A stretch of 6,707 nt of DNA from Mariprofundaceae bacterium (lineage in GTDB: Bacteria; Pseudomonadota; Zetaproteobacteria; Mariprofundales; Mariprofundaceae). The stretch is taken from positions 1 through 6,707 of the forward strand of contig JAUZQR010000096.1 of NCBI GenBank assembly GCA_030950865.1, in the 5' to 3' direction. This document shows, one piece after another, positions 1 through 6,248 of this stretch (position 1 is its first letter; every line of letters begins with the position of its first letter). The notes below the pieces were generated by a model that did no database searches, had not been told where the DNA came from, and worked only from the letters and a program-made list of their open reading frames with translations. The position numbers and the translations under genes were made by a program.

Positions 1-30
1 CGCAGGTATATGCTCTTATTTTTTTTATCC

Positions 31-54
31 GTGTTCATCTGTGTTCATCTGTGG
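31..54. repeat. 10-bp tandem repeat (gtgttcatct x2 plus gtgg) abutting cobQ
   Basis: The unit gtgttcatct occurs twice in perfect tandem (31-40, 41-50), and its first three bases recur at 51-53 as part of gtgg. A run of eight T (19-26) lies just upstream. The downstream edge touches the first codons of cobQ, and the possible GTG start at 51 lies inside the repeat. From memory, near-identical strings occur as dispersed intergenic repeats in many environmental bacterial genomes; this was not checked here. No function can be read from the sequence. It could equally be a local duplication. Confidence 0.6.
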
Positions 55-62
55 CAAAAAAC

Positions 63-1517
63 ATGAAAGCATTAATGATTCAAGGTACGGCATCAGGCGT
101 TGGAAAATCGGTGTTGGTGGCTGGTTTATGCAGACTACTGGCTCGTAATGGTGTGAAGGTTGCACCATTTAAACCACAAAATATGAGCAATAATGCTGCA
201 GTAACAGCAGATGGTGGTGAAATTGGTCGGGCACAGGCATTGCAAGCTTTAGCGTGTGGTATTGAAGCAACTGTGGATATGAACCCAGTGTTGATTAAGC
301 CCGAAGCCGATCAGCAGGCGCAACTGATTGTACGTGGTCAGGTTGTGGGGAAATTAGAGGCAAAACGTTTTCGGGAAGATCGAATTGGTTGGTTAAGCAT
401 CGTCTTAGAATCATTTGAGATTTTAAAATCTGAATATGACGTGGTGATTGTGGAGGGCGCAGGTAGCCCTGCGGAACCGAACTTACGCGAAGGCGATATT
501 GCCAATATGGGTTTTGCCGAGGTTGCTGATGTGCCTGTGTGGTTGGTGGGGGATATCAATCGTGGTGGTGTATTTGCGGCATTGAAAGGAAGCCTCGATA
601 TACTTTCTGATTCTGAACGAAACCGTGTGCAGGTGTTAGTTATCAATGGCTTTCGCGGTTCAAGAAGCCTGCTTGCTGATGCGCTTACATGGATAGAACA
701 GGACTCTGGAAAAGCTGTGGCAGGCGTGATTCCATGGTTGCCGTTGGACTTACCAGAGGAAGATAGCCCATTTCGCCACACTTCAATGCCAATGGATAAC
801 TCAAAATTTAACATTGCCGTGATTGCCTACCCGCGCATGTCCAACCATGATGATATAGACCCTTTGGCAGCAGAATCGGTTGTGGCTATTCGTTTTGTTC
901 GTTCTGCGCATGAACTTCAACCTACCGATATGGTTGTTTTACCAGGTTCCAAACATGTATCTTCAGATTTACAATGGTTAAAAGAGCATGGTTTTGTTGA
1001 GGTATTGGAAAAACACCTGCGTTATGGCGGTAAGGTGTTGGGTATTTGTGGTGGCATGCAAATGCTGGGGCAGCTGATTAAGGATGAGGGTGTTGAAGGT
1101 GGTTCGATGGCAGGTTTGGCTTGGCTTTCATTATCCACACAGATGCAACCCGAGAAAACATTGCGGCAAGTCGATTGTCTCGCAAATTACCCCTGTAAGA
1201 CATGTGTGACAGGCTATGAAATTCATCATGGCATATCCGATAGTGATGCAAGCCTATTCCCTTTTGCGCAATGTTCAGAAGACAAGCAAGTGTGGGGAAC
1301 GTATGTGCATGGCTTGTTTGAACAAGGTGTGTTTCGCAGAGCTTGGCTTGAGTCGGTAGGCTTTGGAGAGAGTGATGCTGTGAACCAGCAAGAACGAACA
1401 TTGGCTTCACTTGATTTATTGGCGGATGCATTGGAAAAAGAAATTTCTGCTGAACTCTTAGCACCGTTATATGCAACAAAAAGCATAGCTTCGTATGCCA
1501 GCAGAAAATTCTTATGA
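63..1517 (+). CDS. cobQ: Cobyric acid synthase (adenosylcobyrinate a,c-diamide amidotransferase)
   Basis: Cytoplasmic enzyme that uses glutamine and ATP to amidate side chains b, d, e and g of adenosylcobyrinic acid a,c-diamide, giving adenosylcobyric acid (CbiP in the Salmonella scheme). From ATG 63 it has 484 residues, a normal family length. The N-terminal dethiobiotin-synthetase-like ATP domain has the P-loop GTASGVGKS (8-16) and KPQNMSNN (37-44), then NPVLIKP and a VEGAGSPAEPN block. The C-terminal class I glutamine amidotransferase domain has LGICGGMQMLG with nucleophile Cys329, GYEIHHG, and GTYVHG with His416. Start choice: GTG 51 in the same frame would add four residues but lies inside a tandem repeat. 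ATG 63 puts the P-loop where the family has it. Neither start has a visible Shine-Dalgarno, and the frame is open to the left edge. The stop overlaps cbiB by 4 bp (ATGA). Function is near certain; the exact start is not. Confidence 0.96.
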   Translation: MKALMIQGTASGVGKSVLVAGLCRLLARNGVKVAPFKPQNMSNNAAVTADGGEIGRAQALQALACGIEATVDMNPVLIKPEADQQAQLIVRGQVVGKLEAKRFREDRIGWLSIVLESFEILKSEYDVVIVEGAGSPAEPNLREGDIANMGFAEVADVPVWLVGDINRGGVFAALKGSLDILSDSERNRVQVLVINGFRGSRSLLADALTWIEQDSGKAVAGVIPWLPLDLPEEDSPFRHTSMPMDNSKFNIAVIAYPRMSNHDDIDPLAAESVVAIRFVRSAHELQPTDMVVLPGSKHVSSDLQWLKEHGFVEVLEKHLRYGGKVLGICGGMQMLGQLIKDEGVEGGSMAGLAWLSLSTQMQPEKTLRQVDCLANYPCKTCVTGYEIHHGISDSDASLFPFAQCSEDKQVWGTYVHGLFEQGVFRRAWLESVGFGESDAVNQQERTLASLDLLADALEKEISAELLAPLYATKSIASYASRKFL

Positions 1518-2389
1518 TATTATTATTGACCTTGAGCTTAGAATGGCTTTTTGGCGACCCATCGAATCGCTGGCATCCCGTGGCTTGGTTTGGGCGTTGG
1601 GCATCATGGTGTGAGTCATTTTTATATAGCAATAATCGGCAAGCAGGCATAGTTACATGGTTGTTTGTGGTGATTGCAGCCTTCGTACTGTTGTGGTTGG
1701 GGCATATACTGTTTGGTTGGGTGTTTGACGCGCTGTTGCTGTGGTTATCCATCGGCTGGAAGTCTTTATTTCAGCATGTGCATGACGTGTTGAGTGCAAA
1801 AACAGTAAAAAAGGCGCGTGAGGCATTGGCTTTGATTGTTAGTCGTGATGTGAAGGTTATGAAGCGTGAAGAAACGCGACGTTCGGCTTTGGAGTCGTTG
1901 GCAGAAAATGCTTCCGATGCGGTGATTGCACCGTTGTTTTGGTTTGTTGTATTGGGGCCACTCGGAGCAGCATTATACCGTATGATGAATACTCTTGATG
2001 CGATGTGGGGTTATCGAAACACACGCTATGAACAGTTTGGTTGGTGTGCTGCAAAGGTGGATGATGTGGTCAACTGGTTGCCTGCCAGAATCACAGCGCG
2101 TTTGATGTTGTGGGTGGGTGAATCGATGGACTGGCAACAAGTGAGAATACAAGCTTCAACCCATGCTTCGCCCAATGCAGGCTACCCTGAAGTAGCTTTG
2201 GCTTATGCTGCGGATATTCGTTTGGGTGGCTCAGTGATACGTGACGGAAAAGTAGATGAACGACCTTGGTATGGAGCAGAAGATGCACGTGATGTGGATG
2301 CGATTGTGGCGCGTGAGGCTATGAATATTGTGCGAAATACCCTTATATTGGCAGCATTATTGGTCTTTGGAATAAGTCTTGTTATCTAA
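1514..2389 (+). CDS. cbiB: Adenosylcobinamide-phosphate synthase (CbiB; CobD in Pseudomonas naming)
   Basis: Inner-membrane protein that attaches (R)-1-aminopropan-2-ol O-phosphate to adenosylcobyric acid, giving adenosylcobinamide phosphate. Its 291 residues include the family marks GDP (14-16) and HPV (21-23), ESLAENASD (127-135), NTLDAMWGY (159-167), DDVVNWLPAR (183-192) and a C-terminal NAGYPEVALA/LGG block (221-239). Hydrophobic stretches at about 46-80, 136-154 and 274-291 fit a multi-pass protein. ATG 1514 lies in an ATGA overlap with the cobQ stop, and upstream there is only a weak purine stretch, so translation is probably coupled to cobQ. The substrate amine is supplied by the next gene. 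Name warning: this family is cobD in the Pseudomonas scheme, whereas Salmonella cobD is the decarboxylase that follows. Confidence 0.95.
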   Translation: MILLLTLSLEWLFGDPSNRWHPVAWFGRWASWCESFLYSNNRQAGIVTWLFVVIAAFVLLWLGHILFGWVFDALLLWLSIGWKSLFQHVHDVLSAKTVKKAREALALIVSRDVKVMKREETRRSALESLAENASDAVIAPLFWFVVLGPLGAALYRMMNTLDAMWGYRNTRYEQFGWCAAKVDDVVNWLPARITARLMLWVGESMDWQQVRIQASTHASPNAGYPEVALAYAADIRLGGSVIRDGKVDERPWYGAEDARDVDAIVAREAMNIVRNTLILAALLVFGISLVI

Positions 2390-2417
2390 TATTACAATTC
2401 AATTGCATCAAGAAACT

Positions 2418-3368
2418 ATGCCAAGTAATTTTCCGCATGGTGGTGGCGTAGAGGCTGCTGCAAAAGCATGGTCGTGTGATGTATCTGATGTATTGGATTT
2501 ATCCACAGGCTTGCATCCTGCGGGTCAACCCGACTGGTTGGGTGAATGGTTGCATGAGCATGCTGATTTGGCAGCGCATTACCCCGATGTTCATGGTGAA
2601 CCTGCACGCAGTATCTTGGCGAATGAATTTGGGGTGAAACCAGAGCAAGTATTAATGACTGCGGGTGCACAAGCGGTGATTGAAGTGATTTTTCAGGCGA
2701 TGCAATGGAAGTCCATGGGGGTTTGTGTGCCATGTTATCATGAGCCGATTCGATGTGCCAAGCGTGCGGGCTGTCGTGTTTATGCTATTGAAAGTGGTGA
2801 CAGTTTTCCATCGGTTGATGCGTTATGGTGGACTTCGCCAAACAACCCGTTTGGCAATGCTGAGGCATTCCCAGAGGGCTTGATGGGCGTGCTGGATGAA
2901 TCATATATGCTATTTTCTGAACGTCGGGAATTAGGGCTAATGTCAGATGTGATTCGTTTGGGTTCGCTGACCAAAACATTTTGTATTCCAGGTCTTAGGC
3001 TGGGTTATGTGATTGCCGATGAGGCAATCATTCAGAAACTAAAAGCATGGCTTCCACCATGGCCTGCATCAACATTGGCATTACACCTTTTACCCAAGCT
3101 TTTGCCAGAGGCAGATATGCGGGATTTGCAGGTGAAAGATGCACGTGAGCGGTTGGTGAAGCTGTTGAATACATATCATTGGCAAAGCTATCAATCACAT
3201 GCTTCGTTTGTGTTGGCGCGCCCACCAGCCGCCATGCCGAACTTTGCGAAGAAAAAAATATTGGTTCGTACATTTCCTGAGTGGGAACAGTTGCAAGGTT
3301 GGGTACGTTTTGGTTTGCCTTATAGTGATGACGATTGGCAACGTTTGGAGGCTATTTTATGTCTGTAA
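2418..3368 (+). CDS. cobD: L-threonine-O-3-phosphate decarboxylase (PLP, class I/II aminotransferase fold)
   Basis: Pyridoxal-phosphate enzyme that decarboxylates L-threonine O-3-phosphate to (R)-1-aminopropan-2-ol O-phosphate, the amine used by the preceding CbiB. From ATG 2418 it has 316 residues, slightly short for the family but with all blocks present: HGGG (7-10), an LDLSTGLHP block typical of the proteobacterial CobC subgroup, TAGAQAVIE for cofactor binding, SPNNPFGN, DESY, SLTKTFCIPGLRLGY with the probable Schiff-base Lys186, and a C-terminal WVRFGLP with Arg297 placed to bind the substrate carboxylate. Start choice: TTG 2379 would overlap cbiB and add 13 residues with no family match. 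ATG 2418 leaves a 28-bp gap with only a weak aagaaa ribosome-site candidate. The stop overlaps cobU by 10 bp. The gene is called cobC in Pseudomonas naming. A general aminotransferase is unlikely given the context and the HGG and STG blocks. Confidence 0.9.
   Translation: MPSNFPHGGGVEAAAKAWSCDVSDVLDLSTGLHPAGQPDWLGEWLHEHADLAAHYPDVHGEPARSILANEFGVKPEQVLMTAGAQAVIEVIFQAMQWKSMGVCVPCYHEPIRCAKRAGCRVYAIESGDSFPSVDALWWTSPNNPFGNAEAFPEGLMGVLDESYMLFSERRELGLMSDVIRLGSLTKTFCIPGLRLGYVIADEAIIQKLKAWLPPWPASTLALHLLPKLLPEADMRDLQVKDARERLVKLLNTYHWQSYQSHASFVLARPPAAMPNFAKKKILVRTFPEWEQLQGWVRFGLPYSDDDWQRLEAILCL
3347..3351 (+). promoter_or_regulatory. Ribosome binding site of cobU
   Basis: GGAGG lies inside the end of the decarboxylase gene, 7 bases before ATG 3359. 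It is the strongest Shine-Dalgarno sequence in the window. It decides the cobU start in favour of ATG 3359 over the in-frame TTG at 3335, which lies upstream of this site. Confidence 0.8.
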
Positions 3369-3877
3369 CACTTATTCTGGGCGGTGCACGTTCGGGTAAA
3401 TCGAAGCGTGCTGAAACATTGGCTAAGCAAAGCCTTCTTGATGTGGTGTATATTGCAACATCACCACAGATGCAGGGTGATTCCGAGTGGAAGAATCGGG
3501 TTCGACGACACCAACAAGGGCGACCAGAGCATTGGCAAACGATAGAAGAAACACTCGATTTGTGCGCGATATTGAACGAAATAAAGCCTAACCAGTGTGT
3601 TTTGGTGGATTGTTTGACCTTGTGGTTGTTTAATATCACCTCTGCTGGACGAGATATTGAGGTGGAAACCGAAGCACTATGCGCTTGCTTAGCCAAACTT
3701 GACCAGCAGATGTTTTTGGTCTCGAATGAACTTGGCATGGGTATTGTTCCAGAACAAAAACTGGGTAGAGATTTTCGTGATGCGCAAGGCCGTTTGAATC
3801 AAGCCGTGGCGAAAGTTGCAAGTAACGTTGAGTTTATGGTTGCTGGTATCCCCATGCGGTTGAAGGAGAGCTTATGA
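3359..3877 (+). CDS. cobU: Adenosylcobinamide kinase / adenosylcobinamide-phosphate guanylyltransferase
   Basis: Bifunctional cytoplasmic enzyme (CobP in Pseudomonas) that phosphorylates adenosylcobinamide and transfers GMP from GTP to the phosphate, giving adenosylcobinamide-GDP. Its 172 residues are close to the usual length of about 180. Visible motifs are the P-loop GGARSGKS (8-15), YIAT, RRHQQGRP with His51, the family's GMP-accepting histidine, the Walker B-like DCLTLW (84-89), SNELGMGIVP (122-131), and a closing LGRDFRDAQGRLNQ block. ATG 3359 is chosen because a GGAGG sits 7 bases upstream and because MSVTLILGGARSGKS is the normal family beginning. It overlaps the previous gene by 10 bp and cobT by 4 bp (ATGA). 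With CbiB upstream, the kinase step matters for salvaged cobinamide and the guanylyltransferase step for de novo synthesis. Confidence 0.95.
   Translation: MSVTLILGGARSGKSKRAETLAKQSLLDVVYIATSPQMQGDSEWKNRVRRHQQGRPEHWQTIEETLDLCAILNEIKPNQCVLVDCLTLWLFNITSAGRDIEVETEALCACLAKLDQQMFLVSNELGMGIVPEQKLGRDFRDAQGRLNQAVAKVASNVEFMVAGIPMRLKESL
3863..3868 (+). promoter_or_regulatory. Ribosome binding site of cobT
   Basis: AAGGAG lies in the last codons of cobU, 5 bases before ATG 3874. It supports the cobT start inside the ATGA overlap and suggests cobT can also recruit ribosomes itself. Confidence 0.75.
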
Positions 3878-4896
3878 GTGTGGCAAGGATTGATACAGCA
3901 GCATTGGATGCGGCACAAACCCGCCAAAATAGTTTGACCAAACCTCAGGGTTCGTTGGGAAATTTAGAGGATATTGCTTGTTGGTTTGCAGCGCGACAGG
4001 GGAAAACGATTCCTGATATGTTACGCCCGCATGTGTGTGTTTTTGCTGGCGACCATGGTGTGGTGAAAGAGGGAGTCTCGGCTTTTCCATCGGTGGTTAC
4101 AGGTGAAATGCTCAAAAATTTTGCAGCAGGTGGTGCGGCAATTAATGTTTTGGCAAAACAAAATGCCGCGCGTTTAAGCGTGGTGGATGTTGGTGTGCAG
4201 TCGGATGTGTCGACTATTGAAGGCATTAAACATGCTAAAGTTCGTGCTGGCACAGGCAACATCACCAAAGAAGCAGCGATGACAGAGTGGGAATATTGGC
4301 AGGCAGTGGCTGTCGGAGAGGAACAGGCAGAGAAGGCGATTGCTGATGGCGCAAACATATTGATTGCTGGTGATATGGGTATTGGCAATACCACAGCCAG
4401 TGCGGCGTTGATTTGTGAGCTGGCACTGTTCACCCCAGAAGAAGTGGTTGGACGCGGCACAGGTGTTGATGATGAGGCTTATCAATTGAAATTGAAGGCT
4501 GTTCGACGTGCGTTACAGCGCGCACAACACACACCATCCAAGGATGCCATGCGTGAGTTGGGCGGCTTGGAAATTGCGGCAATGGCAGGTTATTACCGTG
4601 CTGCGGCACGTTTGGGTGTACCCGTATTGCTTGATGGTTTCATTTCGGCGGCTGCGGCTTTGGCTGCTGTAGCTTGGGATGCGCGTATTTCAGGTTGGAT
4701 GTTGGCAACCCATGTCTCACAGGAAAAAGGTCATGCTTTGGCATTAAAAGCTCTGGGTTTGGAGCCTCTATTGGATATGAATATGCGTTTGGGCGAAGGT
4801 AGTGGCGCGGCTTTAATATTACCTTTATTGCAATCGGCAATTGCCCTGCATAGAGATATGGCAACCTTTGAAAGCGCAGGTGTGAGCGATAAATGA
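3874..4896 (+). CDS. cobT: Nicotinate-nucleotide--dimethylbenzimidazole phosphoribosyltransferase
   Basis: Cytoplasmic enzyme that moves ribose phosphate from nicotinate mononucleotide onto 5,6-dimethylbenzimidazole or a related base, giving alpha-ribazole 5'-phosphate, the lower-ligand half of cobalamin. Its 340 residues are near the usual 350. Motifs in order: TKPQGSLGNLE near the N-terminus, FAGDHGV with Asp60-His61, GDMGIGNTT (166-174), GRGTGVDD, ELGGLEIAAMAGY, LLDGFISAAAALAA, and MRLGEGSGA with Glu308 at the position of the family's catalytic glutamate. The start is fixed by AAGGAG 5 bases upstream and the ATGA overlap with cobU. A 16-bp gap separates it from the phosphatase. The sequence does not tell which base is used. 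No base-synthesis gene such as bluB is in the window. Confidence 0.97.
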   Translation: MSVARIDTAALDAAQTRQNSLTKPQGSLGNLEDIACWFAARQGKTIPDMLRPHVCVFAGDHGVVKEGVSAFPSVVTGEMLKNFAAGGAAINVLAKQNAARLSVVDVGVQSDVSTIEGIKHAKVRAGTGNITKEAAMTEWEYWQAVAVGEEQAEKAIADGANILIAGDMGIGNTTASAALICELALFTPEEVVGRGTGVDDEAYQLKLKAVRRALQRAQHTPSKDAMRELGGLEIAAMAGYYRAAARLGVPVLLDGFISAAAALAAVAWDARISGWMLATHVSQEKGHALALKALGLEPLLDMNMRLGEGSGAALILPLLQSAIALHRDMATFESAGVSDK

Positions 4897-4912
4897 TAGA
4901 GCTAAAAATATA

Positions 4913-5509
4913 ATGAACCCCATTGTTATTGACCTAATTCGCCATGGTGAAGTCGCAGGGCGCAAACATGTTGCGCGTGGGCGTACGGATAAGCCATTGT
5001 CAGATGAAGGTTGGCAACAACTTTGTGCTGTAAAAGAGTGCATTGGTAGGGTTGATCAGGTTGCCACATCGCCGTTAAAGCGGTGTCGTTTATTCGCTGA
5101 ATCATGTGATGAACCTGTGCTGATGATAGAAGATATGCAGGAAATTGATTTTGGTGATTGGGAAGATAAATCAGCCGATGAAGTCGAAGATCAGACTTTA
5201 TTAGAACATTTTTTTGATAGCCCTTGCGATTTCCAAGCTCCCCACGGCGAAGCCTTTGATGTGTTTAGCAAACGCGTTCTTCTTGCATGGCAAACTTGGT
5301 TAGCGAGTGGCACGGGAGAGCATCGTATTCTGCTGGCACATGGCTGTGTCATTCGGGTGATTTTAGCGCATTTATTGGCTATACCGAGCAAGAACTTTTG
5401 GAATATTGTGATTGATCCAGCGGGCTGGACACGTGTATCGTGCTTGCAGGGTGAAAAGCCACGTGTGTTGTTCATCAATCGTGATGCAGGGGCAATATGC
5501 AAGGTTTGA
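4913..5509 (+). CDS. cobC: Alpha-ribazole phosphatase (histidine phosphatase superfamily)
   Basis: Removes the 5'-phosphate from alpha-ribazole phosphate or, in the order now favoured for enteric bacteria, from adenosylcobalamin 5'-phosphate after CobS. Its 198 residues carry the superfamily core: LIRHGE with phospho-acceptor His11, a GRTDKPLSDEG segment, TSPLKRC (52-58), QEIDFGDWE (76-84), PHGEAF (110-115) and LLAHG with the second histidine, His143. ATG 4913 is the natural start, 16 bp after cobT; no clear Shine-Dalgarno is present (only a weak tagag). The gene overlaps cobS by 13 bp. The fold alone would also allow a phosphoglycerate-mutase-like or other phosphatase; the role is taken from its place between cobT and cobS. 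The symbol follows Salmonella naming and must not be confused with Pseudomonas cobC, the decarboxylase upstream. Confidence 0.88.
   Translation: MNPIVIDLIRHGEVAGRKHVARGRTDKPLSDEGWQQLCAVKECIGRVDQVATSPLKRCRLFAESCDEPVLMIEDMQEIDFGDWEDKSADEVEDQTLLEHFFDSPCDFQAPHGEAFDVFSKRVLLAWQTWLASGTGEHRILLAHGCVIRVILAHLLAIPSKNFWNIVIDPAGWTRVSCLQGEKPRVLFINRDAGAICKV
5488..5492 (+). promoter_or_regulatory. Probable ribosome binding site of cobS
   Basis: AGGGG inside the end of the phosphatase gene lies 4 bases before ATG 5497. It is closer to the start and a poorer match than the cobU and cobT sites, but it supports this start within the 13-bp overlap. Confidence 0.5.
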
Positions 5510-6198
5510 TTGCTGCACTACGTTGGATGACGATATTGCCTATGCCCAAACAGATGGAAGAAGGTGATATGCAAAGCATATTACCATGGCTTCCCGCAAC
5601 AGGCTTGGTTGTGGGTTTATTTGTCGTGTTGGCATGTTATCTCGGAGCCTTGTTTGACCCTTGGCTTGGGGGTATGTTCGGCGTATTTGCATGGCTGTTG
5701 ATAACGGGTGGTTTGCATGCGGATGGTTTGGCAGATTTGCTGGATGCCTTGGGTGCATCGCATGGTAATGCTGAGCGTTTTATTGCGGTCTTAAAAGACC
5801 CGCATATCGGAACATTTGGCGTTCTTGGTTTAGTCTTGTTGGTCGTAAGCAAGCTTGTGCTATTAAAACTTCTGATTGATTTGGAAGCTTGGTGGGGATT
5901 GTTTCTGATTCCAGTTTGGGCGAGATTGGCTGTGCTTTTTTGGTGTCGGTTGCCTGCTTTAACAGAAGGCTTTGGGGCGTACTTGCAAGGCGTGGATATA
6001 GCCTATCAAACCAATATGGTTTTTGCAGGTTTGTTACTTATCAGCTTATGGCTTGCTCCAATTTTATGCTTTGCTGTTCTAGTCATTTATATCTGGTATG
6101 CGTTCTTGAAATATTACGTGAAAGGCATGAATGGAGATTGTTTGGGGGCAGGTATTGAATGCTCAGAAATTGTATTACTGGGGTTACTGCTGATTTAA
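5497..6198 (+). CDS. cobS: Adenosylcobinamide-GDP ribazoletransferase (cobalamin synthase)
   Basis: Inner-membrane enzyme (CobV in Pseudomonas) that joins adenosylcobinamide-GDP to alpha-ribazole or its phosphate, releasing GMP and giving adenosylcobalamin or its phosphate. Its 233 residues are slightly below the usual 245-250 but complete. The N-terminal LRWMTILPMP is the family's opening block. It is followed by the acidic GGLHADGLADLLDA (71-84), expected to bind divalent metal, KDPHIGTFG (100-108), and near the C-terminus KGMNGDCLGAGIECSE (209-224). Hydrophobic stretches at about 34-53, 57-70, 108-127, 130-149 and 175-205 make it clearly multi-pass. ATG 5497 overlaps the phosphatase by 13 bp and has an AGGGG 4 bases upstream. 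It is the last gene of the operon; a likely terminator starts about 20 bp after its stop. Confidence 0.95.
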   Translation: MQGLIAALRWMTILPMPKQMEEGDMQSILPWLPATGLVVGLFVVLACYLGALFDPWLGGMFGVFAWLLITGGLHADGLADLLDALGASHGNAERFIAVLKDPHIGTFGVLGLVLLVVSKLVLLKLLIDLEAWWGLFLIPVWARLAVLFWCRLPALTEGFGAYLQGVDIAYQTNMVFAGLLLISLWLAPILCFAVLVIYIWYAFLKYYVKGMNGDCLGAGIECSEIVLLGLLLI

Positions 6199-6217
6199 GG
6201 CGTCTGCTTCCAGTTTC

Positions 6218-6239
6218 GGATGGGCATGGTCCATTTTTT
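6218..6239 (+). terminator. Probable Rho-independent terminator of the cob operon
   Basis: The segment atgggcatggtccat (6220-6234) folds into a 6-bp stem (one G-T pair) with a 3-base loop. Two more G-T pairs can extend it outward, and six T follow (6234-6239). It begins about 20 bp after the cobS stop. The stem is short, so strength is uncertain. Read on the - strand the hairpin has A before it and no T-run after it, so it should work only for the cob transcript and not for the convergent gene. Confidence 0.55.
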
Positions 6240-6248
6240 GGAGGACTA

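Noticed and set aside
338..814. - strand ORF of 158 codons inside cobQ
   Set aside because: Fully antisense to conserved cobQ motifs, Ser/Pro/Thr-rich shadow composition, no domain.
1078..1752. Long - strand ORF (224 codons) across the cobQ/cbiB junction
   Set aside because: It is antisense to two clearly conserved genes, its composition is rich in His, Asn, Gln and Ser as expected of an antisense shadow, and it has no recognisable domain.
2395..2405. Palindrome caattcaattg in the gap between cbiB and the decarboxylase gene
   Set aside because: Only 5-bp AT-rich arms around a single base; easily expected by chance and too weak for a terminator or an operator claim.
2379..2417. TTG 2379 as start of the decarboxylase
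   Set aside because: It would overlap cbiB and add 13 residues unlike the family N-terminus; ATG 2418 places the HGG block where expected.
3335..3358. TTG 3335 as start of cobU
   Set aside because: The GGAGG ribosome site lies downstream of it and is correctly spaced for ATG 3359, which gives the usual family N-terminus.
3945..4460. - strand ORF of 171 codons inside cobT
   Set aside because: Its codon frame mirrors cobT; an Ala/Ser/Pro-rich sequence with no family features.
4909..4914. Perfect TATAAT at the start of the phosphatase gene
   Set aside because: It overlaps the ATG, the hexamer 17 bp upstream (gcgata) does not resemble a -35 box, and the gene sits inside a tightly packed operon.
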